Part shown: positions 1 through 8,094 of the stretch, piece after piece
Layout: each line of letters starts with the position of its first letter
Numbering within the stretch: position 1 is the first letter of the stretch
NCBI GenBank assembly: GCA_903946745.1
Contig: CAJAWW010000241.1
Coordinates: forward strand, 1-36,388
Reading direction: 5' to 3'
Length of the DNA: 36,388 nt
DNA from: an uncultured beta proteobacterium
GTDB lineage: Bacteria > Pseudomonadota > Gammaproteobacteria > Burkholderiales > Rhodocyclaceae
Program-made: the position numbers and the translations under genes
The notes under the pieces: model-generated
Told to the model about the DNA's origin: nothing
Database searches by the model: none
What the model saw: the letters and a program-made list of their open reading frames with translations, nothing else

Positions 1-1
1 C

Positions 2-283
2 GGTGAAACCTTGCGCCGCATCCATCTGCCCTTGCTGCGCGGTTGCGTGCTCACCGCCGCGCTGCGGGTTTTCGTTGATGTGATGAAGGAGCTGCCAGCC
101 ACGCTGGTGATGCGCCCGTTCAACTTCGATACGCTGGCGACGCAGACCTACACGCTGGCTGCGGATGAGCGCCTTGCCGAGGCCTCCGGTGCGGCGCTGG
201 CGATTGTCGCAGTCGGTTTGTTGCCGATCATCCTGCTGGCCCGCCAGATTTCAGCGGGCCGCAGTGATATTAAGGGATGCTGA
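2..283 (+). CDS. fbpB: Ferric-iron ABC transporter permease, C-terminal end (5' truncated by window)
   Basis: The open frame runs in from the window edge (it reads through from base 2 with no stop), so only about the last 93 residues are present. The tail contains the stretch MKELPATLVMRPFNFDTLA, which is characteristic of inner-membrane permeases of Fe(III) ABC importers (FbpB/AfuB type). It is followed by a hydrophobic segment (ALAIVAVGLLPIILLA) that would be the last membrane span. The gene ends with TGA at 281-283 and faces the iron-binding protein gene on the opposite strand, so the two components of the presumed importer are convergent here rather than in one operon. The family call is good; substrate (ferric iron) is inferred from family and neighbour. 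Confidence 0.8.
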   Translation, partial: GETLRRIHLPLLRGCVLTAALRVFVDVMKELPATLVMRPFNFDTLATQTYTLAADERLAEASGAALAIVAVGLLPIILLARQISAGRSDIKGC

Positions 284-296
284 ATTTTAGAATCTT

Positions 297-414
297 AGTT
301 TAACCACGGGGAACACGGGGGTCACGGGGAAAAATAGTGCGTTGCGACGCATTTCGGGCACCGTATTGCTTTCCCTTGATTTTCCCCGTGCGCCCCGTGC
401 CCCCCCGTGGTCAA
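297..414. repeat. Large imperfect inverted repeat in convergent gap
   Basis: The arms lie at about 297-334 and 379-414. The left arm is built of ACCACGGGG / ACACGGGG / TCACGGGGAAAA units and the right arm is its near reverse complement ending in CCCCGTGGTCAA. Each arm is itself a degenerate repeat of a CACGGGG motif. The element fills the gap between the 3' ends of the permease and iron-binding protein genes, so it could act as a bidirectional transcription stop or be a copy of a dispersed palindromic element. Confidence 0.75.
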
Positions 415-433
415 CTGTTTTTCAGGCGGGTCG

Positions 434-1459
434 TCATTTCCATCCAGCGCGGTCGTAGATGCGTTGCGCGGTGACAGCATTTTTGGACAGGGTTGAAATC
501 GGCAGCGTATCGGCCTTGAATTTCCCCATGGATTCCAGCGCCGGATTTTTGACCACAACACTGGCAACGGCCGGCCATTCGTTGTTGCCATCGGCAAAGT
601 AGCGCTGTGCTTCATCGGTCACCAGATATTCAAGAAACTTGACGGCCGATTCCTTGTTTGGCGCCGTCTTCAGCATGCCGCCGCCGGAGATGTTGATATG
701 TGTACCGTAGCTTTTCTGGTTCGGCCAGACGATGACCACCTGTGACATGAGACGGCGATCTTCGGCTTTTTCAGAACGCAGCAGGCGTGCCAGATAGTAG
801 CTGTTGGAAATCGTCACGCCGCATTCTCCGGCGGCGACAGACTTGATCTGATCGGTGTCCCCCCCCTTGGGCTGGCGGGCAAAGTTTGCCACCACGCCGC
901 GCGCCCATACCTCTGCCTGGGCTTCACCCAGATGTGCGATCAGCGCCGCCATCAAAGAGATGTTGTAGGGATGGGCACCAGAGCGCGAACAGACCTTGCC
1001 CTTGAGTCGTGGATTCGCCAAGTCTTCGTAATTCTGCACGTCTTCCGCTTTGACCATATCCTTGTTCATGACGATGACGCGCGCGCGGGTGGAAAACGCA
1101 AACCAGTCGGCGCTGCGTAGGTTGGCGGGCAGTCGCTCTTCAAGCAGGCGTGATTTGACGGGTGCAAACAGCCCCATTTCGTCAGCTTTGGCCAGACGTG
1201 CCGCATCAACGGTGAGGAAAATGTCGGCCGGGCTGTTGGCACCCTCGTTGCGGATGATTTCGAGGAGCTCGTCTTCCTTGGCTTCCTTGCGGTTGATCTT
1301 GATGCCGGTCTGTTTGGTGAAGTTGGCGTAGAGCGCCTCGTCGGTCTGGTAGTGCCGGGCTGAATACAGGTTCAGCACTTTTTCTTGTGCGTTGGCTGAA
1401 AAAGCGATGCAAAGCAGTAGTGCGGACAGTATTGGAAGGGGGCGACGATGTTTGGTCAT
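434..1459 (-). CDS. fbpA: Periplasmic Fe(III)-binding protein of an ABC importer
   Basis: The protein has 341 residues, a normal length for FbpA/FutA/AfuA. An N-terminal signal peptide (basic start, hydrophobic core, cleavage near SANA/QEK at about residue 24) sends it to the periplasm. The mature start LNLYSARHYQTDEALY and the following KQTGIKIN are typical of FutA-type ferric-binding proteins, and the Tyr pair in SNSYYLARL fits the iron-coordinating tyrosines of the family. It should capture ferric iron and deliver it to the permease encoded by the convergent gene at 2-283. A Fur-like box lies 39 bp upstream of the start codon, implying iron repression. The ATPase partner is not in the window. 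The Fe(III) assignment is from family, not shown directly. Confidence 0.88.
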   Translation of the reverse strand: MTKHRRPLPILSALLLCIAFSANAQEKVLNLYSARHYQTDEALYANFTKQTGIKINRKEAKEDELLEIIRNEGANSPADIFLTVDAARLAKADEMGLFAPVKSRLLEERLPANLRSADWFAFSTRARVIVMNKDMVKAEDVQNYEDLANPRLKGKVCSRSGAHPYNISLMAALIAHLGEAQAEVWARGVVANFARQPKGGDTDQIKSVAAGECGVTISNSYYLARLLRSEKAEDRRLMSQVVIVWPNQKSYGTHINISGGGMLKTAPNKESAVKFLEYLVTDEAQRYFADGNNEWPAVASVVVKNPALESMGKFKADTLPISTLSKNAVTAQRIYDRAGWK

Positions 1460-1497
1460 GGATGCAAAGCCTCTGTCAATGTCGGAAAATGAATTGT

Positions 1498-1516
1498 ATT
1501 GATAGTCATTCGCAAT
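1498..1516 (-). promoter_or_regulatory. Putative Fur box upstream of fbpA
   Basis: The core TGATAGTCATTCGCA at 1500-1514 matches the 7-1-7 Fur consensus TGATAATnATTATCA at 11 of 14 fixed positions. It sits 39-57 bp upstream of the fbpA start in an AT-richer stretch, where an iron-responsive promoter would be expected. Only pattern matching supports it. Confidence 0.6.
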
Positions 1517-1532
1517 TGCAAGCCAAAGAAAA

Positions 1533-1549
1533 GCCGGCGCATGGCCGGC
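1533..1549 (-). terminator. Rho-independent terminator after the NlpC/P60 gene
   Basis: A 6-bp GCCGGC stem (1533-1538 with 1544-1549) and a 5-nt loop are followed, reading on the minus strand, by TTTTCTTT. It lies 24 bp past the stop codon of the minus-strand gene ending at 1573. Confidence 0.65.
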
Positions 1550-1572
1550 GGTGGTATCGGTGCCAAAAGAGC

Positions 1573-2133
1573 TTAGTCCGTGCGAACGCGGCGTGCGCCG
1601 TTGAAGCGTTTGTTCCAGTAGGTATCGCGCAGATCTTCGATGCGAACCCGGCCACCGGCGCGTGGTGCATGAACAAACTGGTTGTCGCCGAGATAGATGC
1701 CGACATGGGAAAAAGCGCGTCGCATGGTGTTGAAAAAAACCAGATCTCCGGGTTGGAGTTCGTTTTTTTCAATCTCGTCACCTGATTGGCTCAACTCGCG
1801 TGAGTTACGCGGCAGAATCAAGCCGAGGCCTTCGCGAAAGACGTGACTGACGAATCCTGAGCAGTCAAATCCGGCTTCTGGAGAGCTGCCGCCCCGGCGG
1901 TAACGGATTCCGAGCAAGCCCATGGCCTGATCGATTGCATCCTGCGCGCTCGCAGTGGCGCGGTCTACAAAAGAAACAGCGGGCGGATTGGGCAGAACGA
2001 TAACGGCTTCTTCGGCACGCGCAACCGGGGAGATTGCAAACACGGCGGCCAAAAAAAGCCCACGAAAAAAGTGGGTATTGAATTCATGCTTCGGACTATA
2101 CCGTGGTTTGGCCGTTTTGAAAACAGCGAGCAT
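1573..2133 (-). CDS. Secreted NlpC/P60 (C40) peptidoglycan hydrolase
   Basis: The protein has 186 residues with an N-terminal export signal (hydrophobic core around residues 23-36, likely cleavage after ARA at about 40). The C-terminal half is an NlpC/P60 domain: the catalytic Cys is in DCSGFV (C91), the first His in SHVGIYLG (H143) and the second His in FVHAPR (H155), with the conserved LQPGDLVFF between them. Such enzymes are cysteine endopeptidases cutting peptide stems of peptidoglycan in the periplasm. The gene is monocistronic, with its own terminator at 1533-1549 and a divergent neighbour (acuI). The first ATG is used; no better internal start is evident. Confidence 0.88.
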   Translation of the reverse strand: MLAVFKTAKPRYSPKHEFNTHFFRGLFLAAVFAISPVARAEEAVIVLPNPPAVSFVDRATASAQDAIDQAMGLLGIRYRRGGSSPEAGFDCSGFVSHVFREGLGLILPRNSRELSQSGDEIEKNELQPGDLVFFNTMRRAFSHVGIYLGDNQFVHAPRAGGRVRIEDLRDTYWNKRFNGARRVRTD

Positions 2134-2177
2134 TTCGAGTGGGTTTTCGATTCAGATGCGCGTAAGCTTCATATGGC

Positions 2178-2183
2178 TATAAT
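2178..2183 (+). promoter_or_regulatory. Candidate -10 element for acuI
   Basis: A perfect TATAAT occurs in the 142-bp divergent gap (2134-2275) between the NlpC/P60 gene and acuI. No convincing -35 hexamer lies at the usual distance, so the call is weak. Nothing else is recognised in this gap apart from the GAGGAG ribosome-binding site just before acuI. Confidence 0.3.
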
Positions 2184-2275
2184 CAAATTCCATTTTGATG
2201 ACAAGATCGGCAACAAGCCGGCATACTCGAATGGTGAATGGCGCATTTTGTGGGACGCAATGAGGAGACCCGTGC

Positions 2276-3265
2276 ATGACGTTCAAGGCTTACCTGATCG
2301 ATCAAGAAGACGGCAAGGTCGTCAGTCGTTTCGTCGACATGAACGACAGCCAGCTTGATTCCGGCGAAGTCGTCATTGCTGTTTCTCATTCCAGCATCAA
2401 CTATAAAGATGCACTCGCTGCTACAGGTGCAGGGCGCATTATTCGTCGCTTTCCCTGTGTTGGCGGCATCGATCTGGCGGGTCGTGTTGTCGCCAGCAGC
2501 GATGCACGTTTTGCCACGGGCGACAATGTCTTGGCGACCAGCTACGATATTGGTGTCGCGCATCATGGCGGATACGCTGAGCGGGCGCGCGTGCCTGCCG
2601 ATTGGGTAGTCAAACTACCGGCGGGTTTGACGCATCGTGACGCCATGGCGTTGGGTACGGCAGGGTTCACGGCTGCGCTGGCAGTGGTTCGCATGGAGCA
2701 CGAAGGACTGACACCCGCCCATGGCCCGGTCGTTGTTTCCGGCGCAACCGGGGGGGTGGGTTGCATTGCCATCCAGATTCTGGCGAGCCTTGGCTATCAT
2801 GTAGTTGCTCTGACCGGGAAGGAGGCGGAAGGCGATTATCTCAAGAGTCTTGGTGCTGGCGAGGTTATGTTGCGACAGTCGCTTGATCTGGCGAAAATCA
2901 AGCCGCTTGGTAAAGAGACTTGGGCGGGTGCCGTGGATAATCTCGGCGGCGACGTGCTGGCTTGGATATTGAGCACCACAAAAACCAATGGCGCAGTCGC
3001 AGCGATCGGATTGGCCGCAAGCATGAGCCTCAACACAACCGTAGCGCCCTTTATCCTGCGCGGCGCGAGTCTGCTCGGCGTGGATTCGGTCAATTGTGCG
3101 ATGTCGCAACGTATGGAGGTCTGGCGCCGTCTGGCGACCGACATGCGGCCTGCGCACTTGGCGAAAATCACGCGCGATGTGGCTTTTGCCGATCTTCCTG
3201 CGGCATTTGATGATTTTATTCAGGGGCGCGCCAAAGGCCGAACCGTCGTCAACGTGGCCGCATGA
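2276..3265 (+). CDS. acuI: Acrylyl-CoA reductase (NADPH), MDR family
   Basis: The protein has 329 residues, the usual length of the AcuI/YhdH group of zinc-independent medium-chain dehydrogenase/reductases. The N-terminal half has the quinone-oxidoreductase-like SSINYKDALAATG and GIDLAGRV motifs, and the NADPH-binding Rossmann motif is VSGATGGVGCIAIQIL near residues 153-168. AcuI reduces toxic acryloyl-CoA to propionyl-CoA in the cytoplasm. The next gene, 80 bp downstream on the same strand, is propionyl-CoA synthetase, which fits a shared role in C3-CoA metabolism. A GAGGAG ribosome-binding site lies about 8 bp before the ATG. YhdH-type reductases of uncertain substrate are the alternative. 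Confidence 0.85.
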   Translation: MTFKAYLIDQEDGKVVSRFVDMNDSQLDSGEVVIAVSHSSINYKDALAATGAGRIIRRFPCVGGIDLAGRVVASSDARFATGDNVLATSYDIGVAHHGGYAERARVPADWVVKLPAGLTHRDAMALGTAGFTAALAVVRMEHEGLTPAHGPVVVSGATGGVGCIAIQILASLGYHVVALTGKEAEGDYLKSLGAGEVMLRQSLDLAKIKPLGKETWAGAVDNLGGDVLAWILSTTKTNGAVAAIGLAASMSLNTTVAPFILRGASLLGVDSVNCAMSQRMEVWRRLATDMRPAHLAKITRDVAFADLPAAFDDFIQGRAKGRTVVNVAA

Positions 3266-3345
3266 GGCCGTATCTGAATCAGTTTTTTTACCCGTAAGCA
3301 CAGCGTCACCTTCGATCAAAACGTCAGACAATAAACGAGGAAAAC

Positions 3346-5238
3346 ATGGGCAATTACGCAGAGTTTTACAAACGTTCCATCGAGCAACCCGATGCCTTCT
3401 GGAGTGAGCAGGCGCAACTGGTGGACTGGCAAACGCCGTTTACGCAGGTGTGTGATTATTCGCGGCCGCCGTTTGCTAAATGGTTCGCCGGCGGCAAGAT
3501 CAACCTCTGTCACAACGCGGTTGACCGCCATGCGGCGAAACGCCCGAATGATCGTGCGCTGATTTTTGTCTCGACCGAGACGAATGAGGAAACCGTTTAC
3601 AGCTTCGCCGAACTCAAGACCGAAGTCATGCGCATGGCGGCGATCTACAAGAGCCTCGGTGTCAAACGCGGCGACCGGGTGCTGATCTACATGCCGATGA
3701 TTGCGCAAGCGACATTCGCGATTCTGGCCTGTGCTCGCATTGGGGCAATTCACTCGGTGGTGTTCGGCGGCTTTGCTTCCGGCTCGCTGGCGACGCGGAT
3801 TGACGATGCCAAGCCGGTGCTGATCGTGTCGTCCGACGCCGGCATGCGCAATGGCAAGCCCGTTCCCTACAAGCACTTGCTCGACGAAGCGATTACGCTG
3901 GCCGAATACAAGCCGGCCAATGTGCTGATGATTGATCGTGGCCTTGAAAAAGACTATTCAAAGGTCGCCGGTCGCGACGTCGACTACGCCACGCTGCGCA
4001 GCCAGTTCATGGATGCCGACGTACCCTGTGAGTGGCTTGAGTCTTCTGAGCCTTCCTACATTCTGTATACCTCCGGCACCACCGGCAAGCCCAAGGGTGT
4101 GCAGCGTGACACCGGCGGCTATTGCGTTGCGCTGGCCGCGAGCATGAAGCATATTTACTGCGGCAACGAGGGCGAGACGTATTTTTCAACCTCCGATATT
4201 GGCTGGGTGGTCGGCCATAGTTACATCATTTACGGCCCGCTGATCGCCGGTATGGCGACCGTGATGTACGAAGGCACGCCGTTGCGTCCTGATCCGGGTA
4301 TTTGGTGGCAGATTGTGGAAAAGTACAAGGTCAACGTTATGTTCTCGGCACCGACCGCTGCGCGGGTGCTGAAGAAGCAAGACCCGGCTTACATGCACAA
4401 GTATGACATCTCGACGCTGAAGCACTTATTCATGGCCGGCGAGCCGCTGGATACGCCGACGCATGAGTGGATCATGGGCGAACTGGGCATCCCAGTGATC
4501 GACAACTACTGGCAGACCGAAACCGGCTGGCCGATGCTGTCATCGTGCCCCGGTGTGGAAAAGACCAAGCTCAAGTTCGGCTCGCCGAGTTTTCCGGTCT
4601 ATGGCTACAACCTGAAGATTTTCCGTGAAGATGGTTCCGAGTGCCCGGCCAATGAAAAGGGTATCGCTGCTGTGATTCCACCGCTGCCGCCCGGTTGTTT
4701 GACGACCGTGTGGGGGCAGGACGATCGTTTTGTCAGCACCTACTTCAAGCTGTTCAAGGAACCGGTTGTCTATTCGTCTTTCGACTGGGCGATCAAGGAT
4801 GACGAAGGTTATTACTTCATTTTGGGACGTACCGACGACGTCATCAACGTTGCCGGCCATCGTCTAGGCACGCGCGAAATCGAAGAGGCCGTGCAGGCGC
4901 ATCCGTCTATCGCTGAGGTTGCGGTGGTGGGTGTCGAAGATAAGCTCAAAGGGCAGGAGCCGGTGGCGTTCGCCGTGGTGAAGAATCAGGCCGATGTGGC
5001 CACACCCGAGCAGCGTGCGGCCTTGGAGGCGGCCATCAAGAAAACCGTCGATGGCATTTTGGGTGCGATTGCCCGTCCCAAACATGTGCACTTCGTGACT
5101 GGTTTGCCTAAAACGCGCTCTGGCAAGATGCTGCGTCGCTCGATTCAGGCGCTGGCTGAAGGGCGCGATCCAGGCGATCTGGCCACCATTGACGACCCCG
5201 CAACGCTGGATCAGATCAAGAACGCACTGGCTGGCTAA
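3346..5238 (+). CDS. prpE: Propionate--CoA ligase (propionyl-CoA synthetase)
   Basis: The protein has 630 residues and belongs to the acetyl-CoA synthetase-like adenylate-forming enzymes. The N-terminal ACAS domain is followed by the AMP-binding signature YTSGTTGKPKG at 241-251, the A5-like WQTETGWP, and the C-terminal catalytic Lys in RSGKMLRR (K594), whose acetylation usually controls these enzymes. It converts propionate, ATP and CoA to propionyl-CoA. It follows acuI with 80 bp between them, so the two may be cotranscribed; no prpBCD genes for the 2-methylcitrate cycle are in the window. The ATG is preceded by GAGGAA. Acetyl-CoA synthetase is the alternative, but sequence style (MGNYAEFYKRSIEQPDAFW) favours PrpE. 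Confidence 0.92.
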   Translation: MGNYAEFYKRSIEQPDAFWSEQAQLVDWQTPFTQVCDYSRPPFAKWFAGGKINLCHNAVDRHAAKRPNDRALIFVSTETNEETVYSFAELKTEVMRMAAIYKSLGVKRGDRVLIYMPMIAQATFAILACARIGAIHSVVFGGFASGSLATRIDDAKPVLIVSSDAGMRNGKPVPYKHLLDEAITLAEYKPANVLMIDRGLEKDYSKVAGRDVDYATLRSQFMDADVPCEWLESSEPSYILYTSGTTGKPKGVQRDTGGYCVALAASMKHIYCGNEGETYFSTSDIGWVVGHSYIIYGPLIAGMATVMYEGTPLRPDPGIWWQIVEKYKVNVMFSAPTAARVLKKQDPAYMHKYDISTLKHLFMAGEPLDTPTHEWIMGELGIPVIDNYWQTETGWPMLSSCPGVEKTKLKFGSPSFPVYGYNLKIFREDGSECPANEKGIAAVIPPLPPGCLTTVWGQDDRFVSTYFKLFKEPVVYSSFDWAIKDDEGYYFILGRTDDVINVAGHRLGTREIEEAVQAHPSIAEVAVVGVEDKLKGQEPVAFAVVKNQADVATPEQRAALEAAIKKTVDGILGAIARPKHVHFVTGLPKTRSGKMLRRSIQALAEGRDPGDLATIDDPATLDQIKNALAG

Positions 5239-5263
5239 GTTGTCATAGCGTTGTCATAGCGCA

Positions 5264-5308
5264 AAAACAGAGGGGGTGGCGATGTTGAATCGCCACCCCC
5301 TCTGTTTT
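5264..5308. terminator. Perfect 19-bp bidirectional terminator hairpin
   Basis: The arms 5264-5282 and 5290-5308 are exact reverse complements, with a 7-nt loop. The stem starts with AAAA and ends with TTTT, so it has a U-tract in both directions. It sits between the convergent ends of prpE (5238) and the last nos-cluster gene (5322) and should stop transcripts from both sides. Just before it TTGTCATAGCG occurs twice in tandem (5240-5261). Confidence 0.92.
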
Positions 5309-5321
5309 GTTACGGGCTTAC

Positions 5322-5726
5322 TTATTTCGAGAGCATGAAGTCCACGGCGGCCTTGACGTCTTCGTCAGCGGCTGCGGCGTTGCCGCCCTTGGCCGGCATC
5401 ATGCCTGCCTTGCCGGTGAAGCCGGCAATTGCATGCTTGTAGAGCACTTCCTTGCCTTGTGCAATGCGGGCATCCCATTGATCCTTTTTGCCGGGGATCG
5501 GTGCGCCTGCCGTGCCTGAAGCGTGGCACATGGCGCAGGTGGTTTTGTACAGCGCTTCGCCCTTGGGGTTTGCCGCAGCAACGGCCGCAGGTGCCGCCGC
5601 CGCCGCTGGTGCCGCTGCAGCGGGTGCTGGCGTGCTGGCCGGTGCCGGTGCCGATGCAGGTGCCTTATCTTGACCGCAAGCGGCGAGCACCAGCAACAAG
5701 GCGCTGGCTGTGATGAGTTTGTTCAT
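5322..5726 (-). CDS. Lipoprotein c-type cytochrome (c5-like) closing the nos cluster
   Basis: The protein has 134 residues. The signal peptide MNKLITASALLLVLAAC ends in a lipobox (L-A-A-C17), so it is predicted to be lipid-anchored. Residues about 22-52 form an Ala/Pro linker. A single-haem domain follows, with CAMCH at 64-68, a candidate axial Met in AGMMPAKGG, and a short C-terminal helix (DFMLSK). This resembles small class I cytochromes of the c5 family. The start at 5726 is chosen because AGGAGAAG precedes it at a good distance and the lipoprotein signal begins there; the frame stays open to 5783. Its position at the end of the nos cluster suggests it supplies electrons to NosZ, which is inference. 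Confidence 0.85.
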   Translation of the reverse strand: MNKLITASALLLVLAACGQDKAPASAPAPASTPAPAAAAPAAAAAPAAVAAANPKGEALYKTTCAMCHASGTAGAPIPGKKDQWDARIAQGKEVLYKHAIAGFTGKAGMMPAKGGNAAAADEDVKAAVDFMLSK

Positions 5727-5779
5727 GGATACTTCTCCTGAAAAATAAAATGATGAGTGAGCAGTGTTGCCCGATACGT

Positions 5780-6280
5780 TCAATGACTGCTACCGCCATG
5801 CAGCGCGCCGCCGTCCATCACCACCATGTCGGGTTTGATGCTGGCGAATTGTAAAATTGTTCCGCCCTGTTGGGCGACAAATGTCTTGGCCGCAGCTTCG
5901 TCTGCAAACGATACAAAAGTTGCGCCCATCGCACCACGTTTGCGGCTGTCTTTGACGAACCACGCGGTGCGCGCATCGATCCAGTTGCCACGCGGTGCAT
6001 TCCAGTCGGCCTTGCCCATATCATTCACAAAGGCGGCAAGCACTTTGCGTTTTTGTTCCGGTTGCAGCAGCATGGAAAGCACTTCAACGGTGTCACAGAA
6101 AAAATCAGTTTTACCGTCAGCGTACTGAATTTGCCCTTTGGGGCCTGGGTAGTCCGCCAGCGACATGCCGTCGAGCGTGCAGACGGTGGTTTTGGTGAAT
6201 TCCTGTGCGACCGCAGGCGCTGGCTTCTGTTCGCAAGCGCTTAGCAAAAACAGTGCTCCGAGCATGATTGTCCACTTCAT
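5780..6280 (-). CDS. nosL: NosL, copper-binding lipoprotein for nitrous oxide reductase maturation
   Basis: The protein has 166 residues. The signal peptide ends in L-S-A-C16, a lipobox. The NosL copper site CTLDGM (C34, D37, M39) follows, then the conserved FVNDMGKADW and the TWFVKDS region. NosL is an outer/periplasmic Cu(I) chaperone that works with the NosDFY transporter to build the CuZ centre of NosZ. The gene lies 54 bp after nosY on the same strand and 53 bp before the cytochrome gene. The C-terminal tail DGGALHGGSSH is His/Gly-rich and might add metal ligands, but this is speculative. Confidence 0.92.
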   Translation of the reverse strand: MKWTIMLGALFLLSACEQKPAPAVAQEFTKTTVCTLDGMSLADYPGPKGQIQYADGKTDFFCDTVEVLSMLLQPEQKRKVLAAFVNDMGKADWNAPRGNWIDARTAWFVKDSRKRGAMGATFVSFADEAAAKTFVAQQGGTILQFASIKPDMVVMDGGALHGGSSH

Positions 6281-6334
6281 GGGGCTTCCTTTTGATGGGT
6301 TGTGCAGGGGTTGATCGCGTATATTTTGCCAGCT

Positions 6335-7183
6335 TCATGCCTTGTTGAAGCGCCAAGCGGCCACACCCAGCGGTACGACTATCCACGCGGTCATGACGCC
6401 GCCGAGCAAGGCCGGGTTGGCCAGCGAATCCGGGAATACCGTGGCCAGCCCGTAGATGGTTTTGACCTCTTCAAGACTGAAAATGTTCAGCAGTCGATAG
6501 ACATCGGCCGGGTTTAGTAACAGCAGCACAGGGAACAGCGCTGCACCGGTTTCTCCGCCGGTTTCGCCACCGGTTGCGACCAGAGCGCCCAGCAGCAGCA
6601 GGTCATAGATCAGTACCAGAAAAAACCATGCGGCAATGGCCGTGCCGCTGGCGCGGGTGCGGTCTTTTGCCAGCACGGAAATCAGCACCGCGATGCTGAG
6701 AAATGCCAGCCCTAGCAGCAGCGTGCTGAAGATGAAGCCGCCATAGTGAAAGAGTGCGTTCCAACCGCCTTGCCAGGCGATCATGCCGCCCACCAGACCG
6801 AATCCGCCCAGTGTGGGCAGTGCCAGTGCGGCAGCTAGCCCCAAAAACTTGCCTAGCAGCAGTTCGCTGCGGGTGATCGGCATCGACAACAGCAGATCAA
6901 GCGAGCCGCGTTCGCGTTCGCCGACGATGGCATCAAAGCCCAGCATGAGCGCAATCAGGGGGATCAGGTAAATCACCAGACTGACGAGGCTGGCGATGGT
7001 GTAGGCCAGCCCGCGAAAGCCGATGGCGCCTTGTTGTGCAGCGCCAAAATAGGCGATCGCCATGGCGAAAATGGCAAACACGATGGCCACGGCCAGCACC
7101 CAGCGGCTGCGCACGCGATCGCGGAACTCTTTCGCGGCCATGGTGCGGATGGGTGCGAATTCGATGTTTGGCAAGAGGCTCAT
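6335..7183 (-). CDS. nosY: NosY, membrane permease of the NosDFY copper-site maturation transporter
   Basis: The protein has 282 residues and is an ABC-2 type permease with six predicted membrane spans, the first at about 28-48 and the last near 258-276. The conserved GERERGSLDLLLSMPITR stretch after the second span is typical of NosY and relatives. NosY pairs with the ATPase NosF and the periplasmic NosD. Its ATG overlaps the nosF stop codon (ATGA), which implies translational coupling and fixes the start. An internal Met at residue 15 is a possible alternative start. Confidence 0.92.
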   Translation of the reverse strand: MSLLPNIEFAPIRTMAAKEFRDRVRSRWVLAVAIVFAIFAMAIAYFGAAQQGAIGFRGLAYTIASLVSLVIYLIPLIALMLGFDAIVGERERGSLDLLLSMPITRSELLLGKFLGLAAALALPTLGGFGLVGGMIAWQGGWNALFHYGGFIFSTLLLGLAFLSIAVLISVLAKDRTRASGTAIAAWFFLVLIYDLLLLGALVATGGETGGETGAALFPVLLLLNPADVYRLLNIFSLEEVKTIYGLATVFPDSLANPALLGGVMTAWIVVPLGVAAWRFNKA

Positions 7184-8094
7184 GCGGTGTAACCCAAGTA
7201 GACATCTTCCAGCGAGGGCTCGCGCACATGCACGTCGCGCACGGTTTCACGTAGTGCCGCGACGGCTGCCAGCACGCTCATTTTTGATTTGCGGGCGCAG
7301 GAAAATTTGAGTTCGGTGTCATCGCTTTGCAATGCCTCGGCACCCGCTGCCACGAGATCGCGCTGGATATCTGCCAGCGGCGCACCCTCGGCCAGCAGCA
7401 GCACCATGCTCAGGGGTAAGTCCATTTTTTCGCGCAATTCATGAACCGAGCCGGTCGCTTGCAGACGGCCAGAGCGCAGGATTGCCAGCCGGCTGACCCG
7501 CTCCTGAATTTCCGAAAGGATGTGCGAGCTCAAGATGATGGTGACACCTTCCGCACGCAGGTTCTGGACGGCCTGATAAAACTCGTGGATGGCTTCCGGG
7601 TCGAGCCCGGTGGTGGGTTCGTCGAGAAACAGCAGTGCCGGTTTGCCCAGCAAAGCCTGTGCAAAGCCCAAGCGTTGCCGCATGCCTTTGGAGTATTGGC
7701 CGACCGGACGTCCGGCAGCAGCGGCCAGACCTACACGTTCGAGCAAGCCGCTACATTCGGTTTCATCCGCGCCCTTCATCCGAGCGAAGAAGCGCAGCGT
7801 TTCGATGCCAGTCAGGTTGTCGTAAAACACCACGTTTTCAGGCAGGTAGCCGACCTTGCGGCGAACGTCGCGAAAACCGTCGCCATGCACTGATTGGCCG
7901 AGTACGCGAATTTCACCGGCGGAGGGGGCAATCAGGCCGAGCATCATGCGGAACAGGGTGCTTTTGCCGGCACCGTTGTGTCCGATCAGGCCGAACAGTT
8001 CACCGGCGTCGACAGCCAGGTCGACGCCATCCACGGCACGCAGTGCGGCGAAATCTTTGGTGACGGCACACACTTCAATGGCGGATGCGTTCAA
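7180..8094 (-). CDS. nosF: NosF, ATPase of the NosDFY transporter
   Basis: The protein has 304 residues and is an ABC ATPase: Walker A GHNGAGKST (38-46), signature YSKGMRQRLG near 138-147, Walker B LLFLDEPTTGLDP shortly after, and a C-terminal extension of about 90 residues as in NosF. It powers the NosDFY complex, which is needed to assemble the copper-sulfide CuZ site of nitrous oxide reductase; the complex works at the inner membrane. The gene overlaps the end of nosD by 20 bp and the start of nosY by 4 bp, so nosDFY is tightly coupled. Confidence 0.93.
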   Translation of the reverse strand: MNASAIEVCAVTKDFAALRAVDGVDLAVDAGELFGLIGHNGAGKSTLFRMMLGLIAPSAGEIRVLGQSVHGDGFRDVRRKVGYLPENVVFYDNLTGIETLRFFARMKGADETECSGLLERVGLAAAAGRPVGQYSKGMRQRLGFAQALLGKPALLFLDEPTTGLDPEAIHEFYQAVQNLRAEGVTIILSSHILSEIQERVSRLAILRSGRLQATGSVHELREKMDLPLSMVLLLAEGAPLADIQRDLVAAGAEALQSDDTELKFSCARKSKMSVLAAVAALRETVRDVHVREPSLEDVYLGYTA

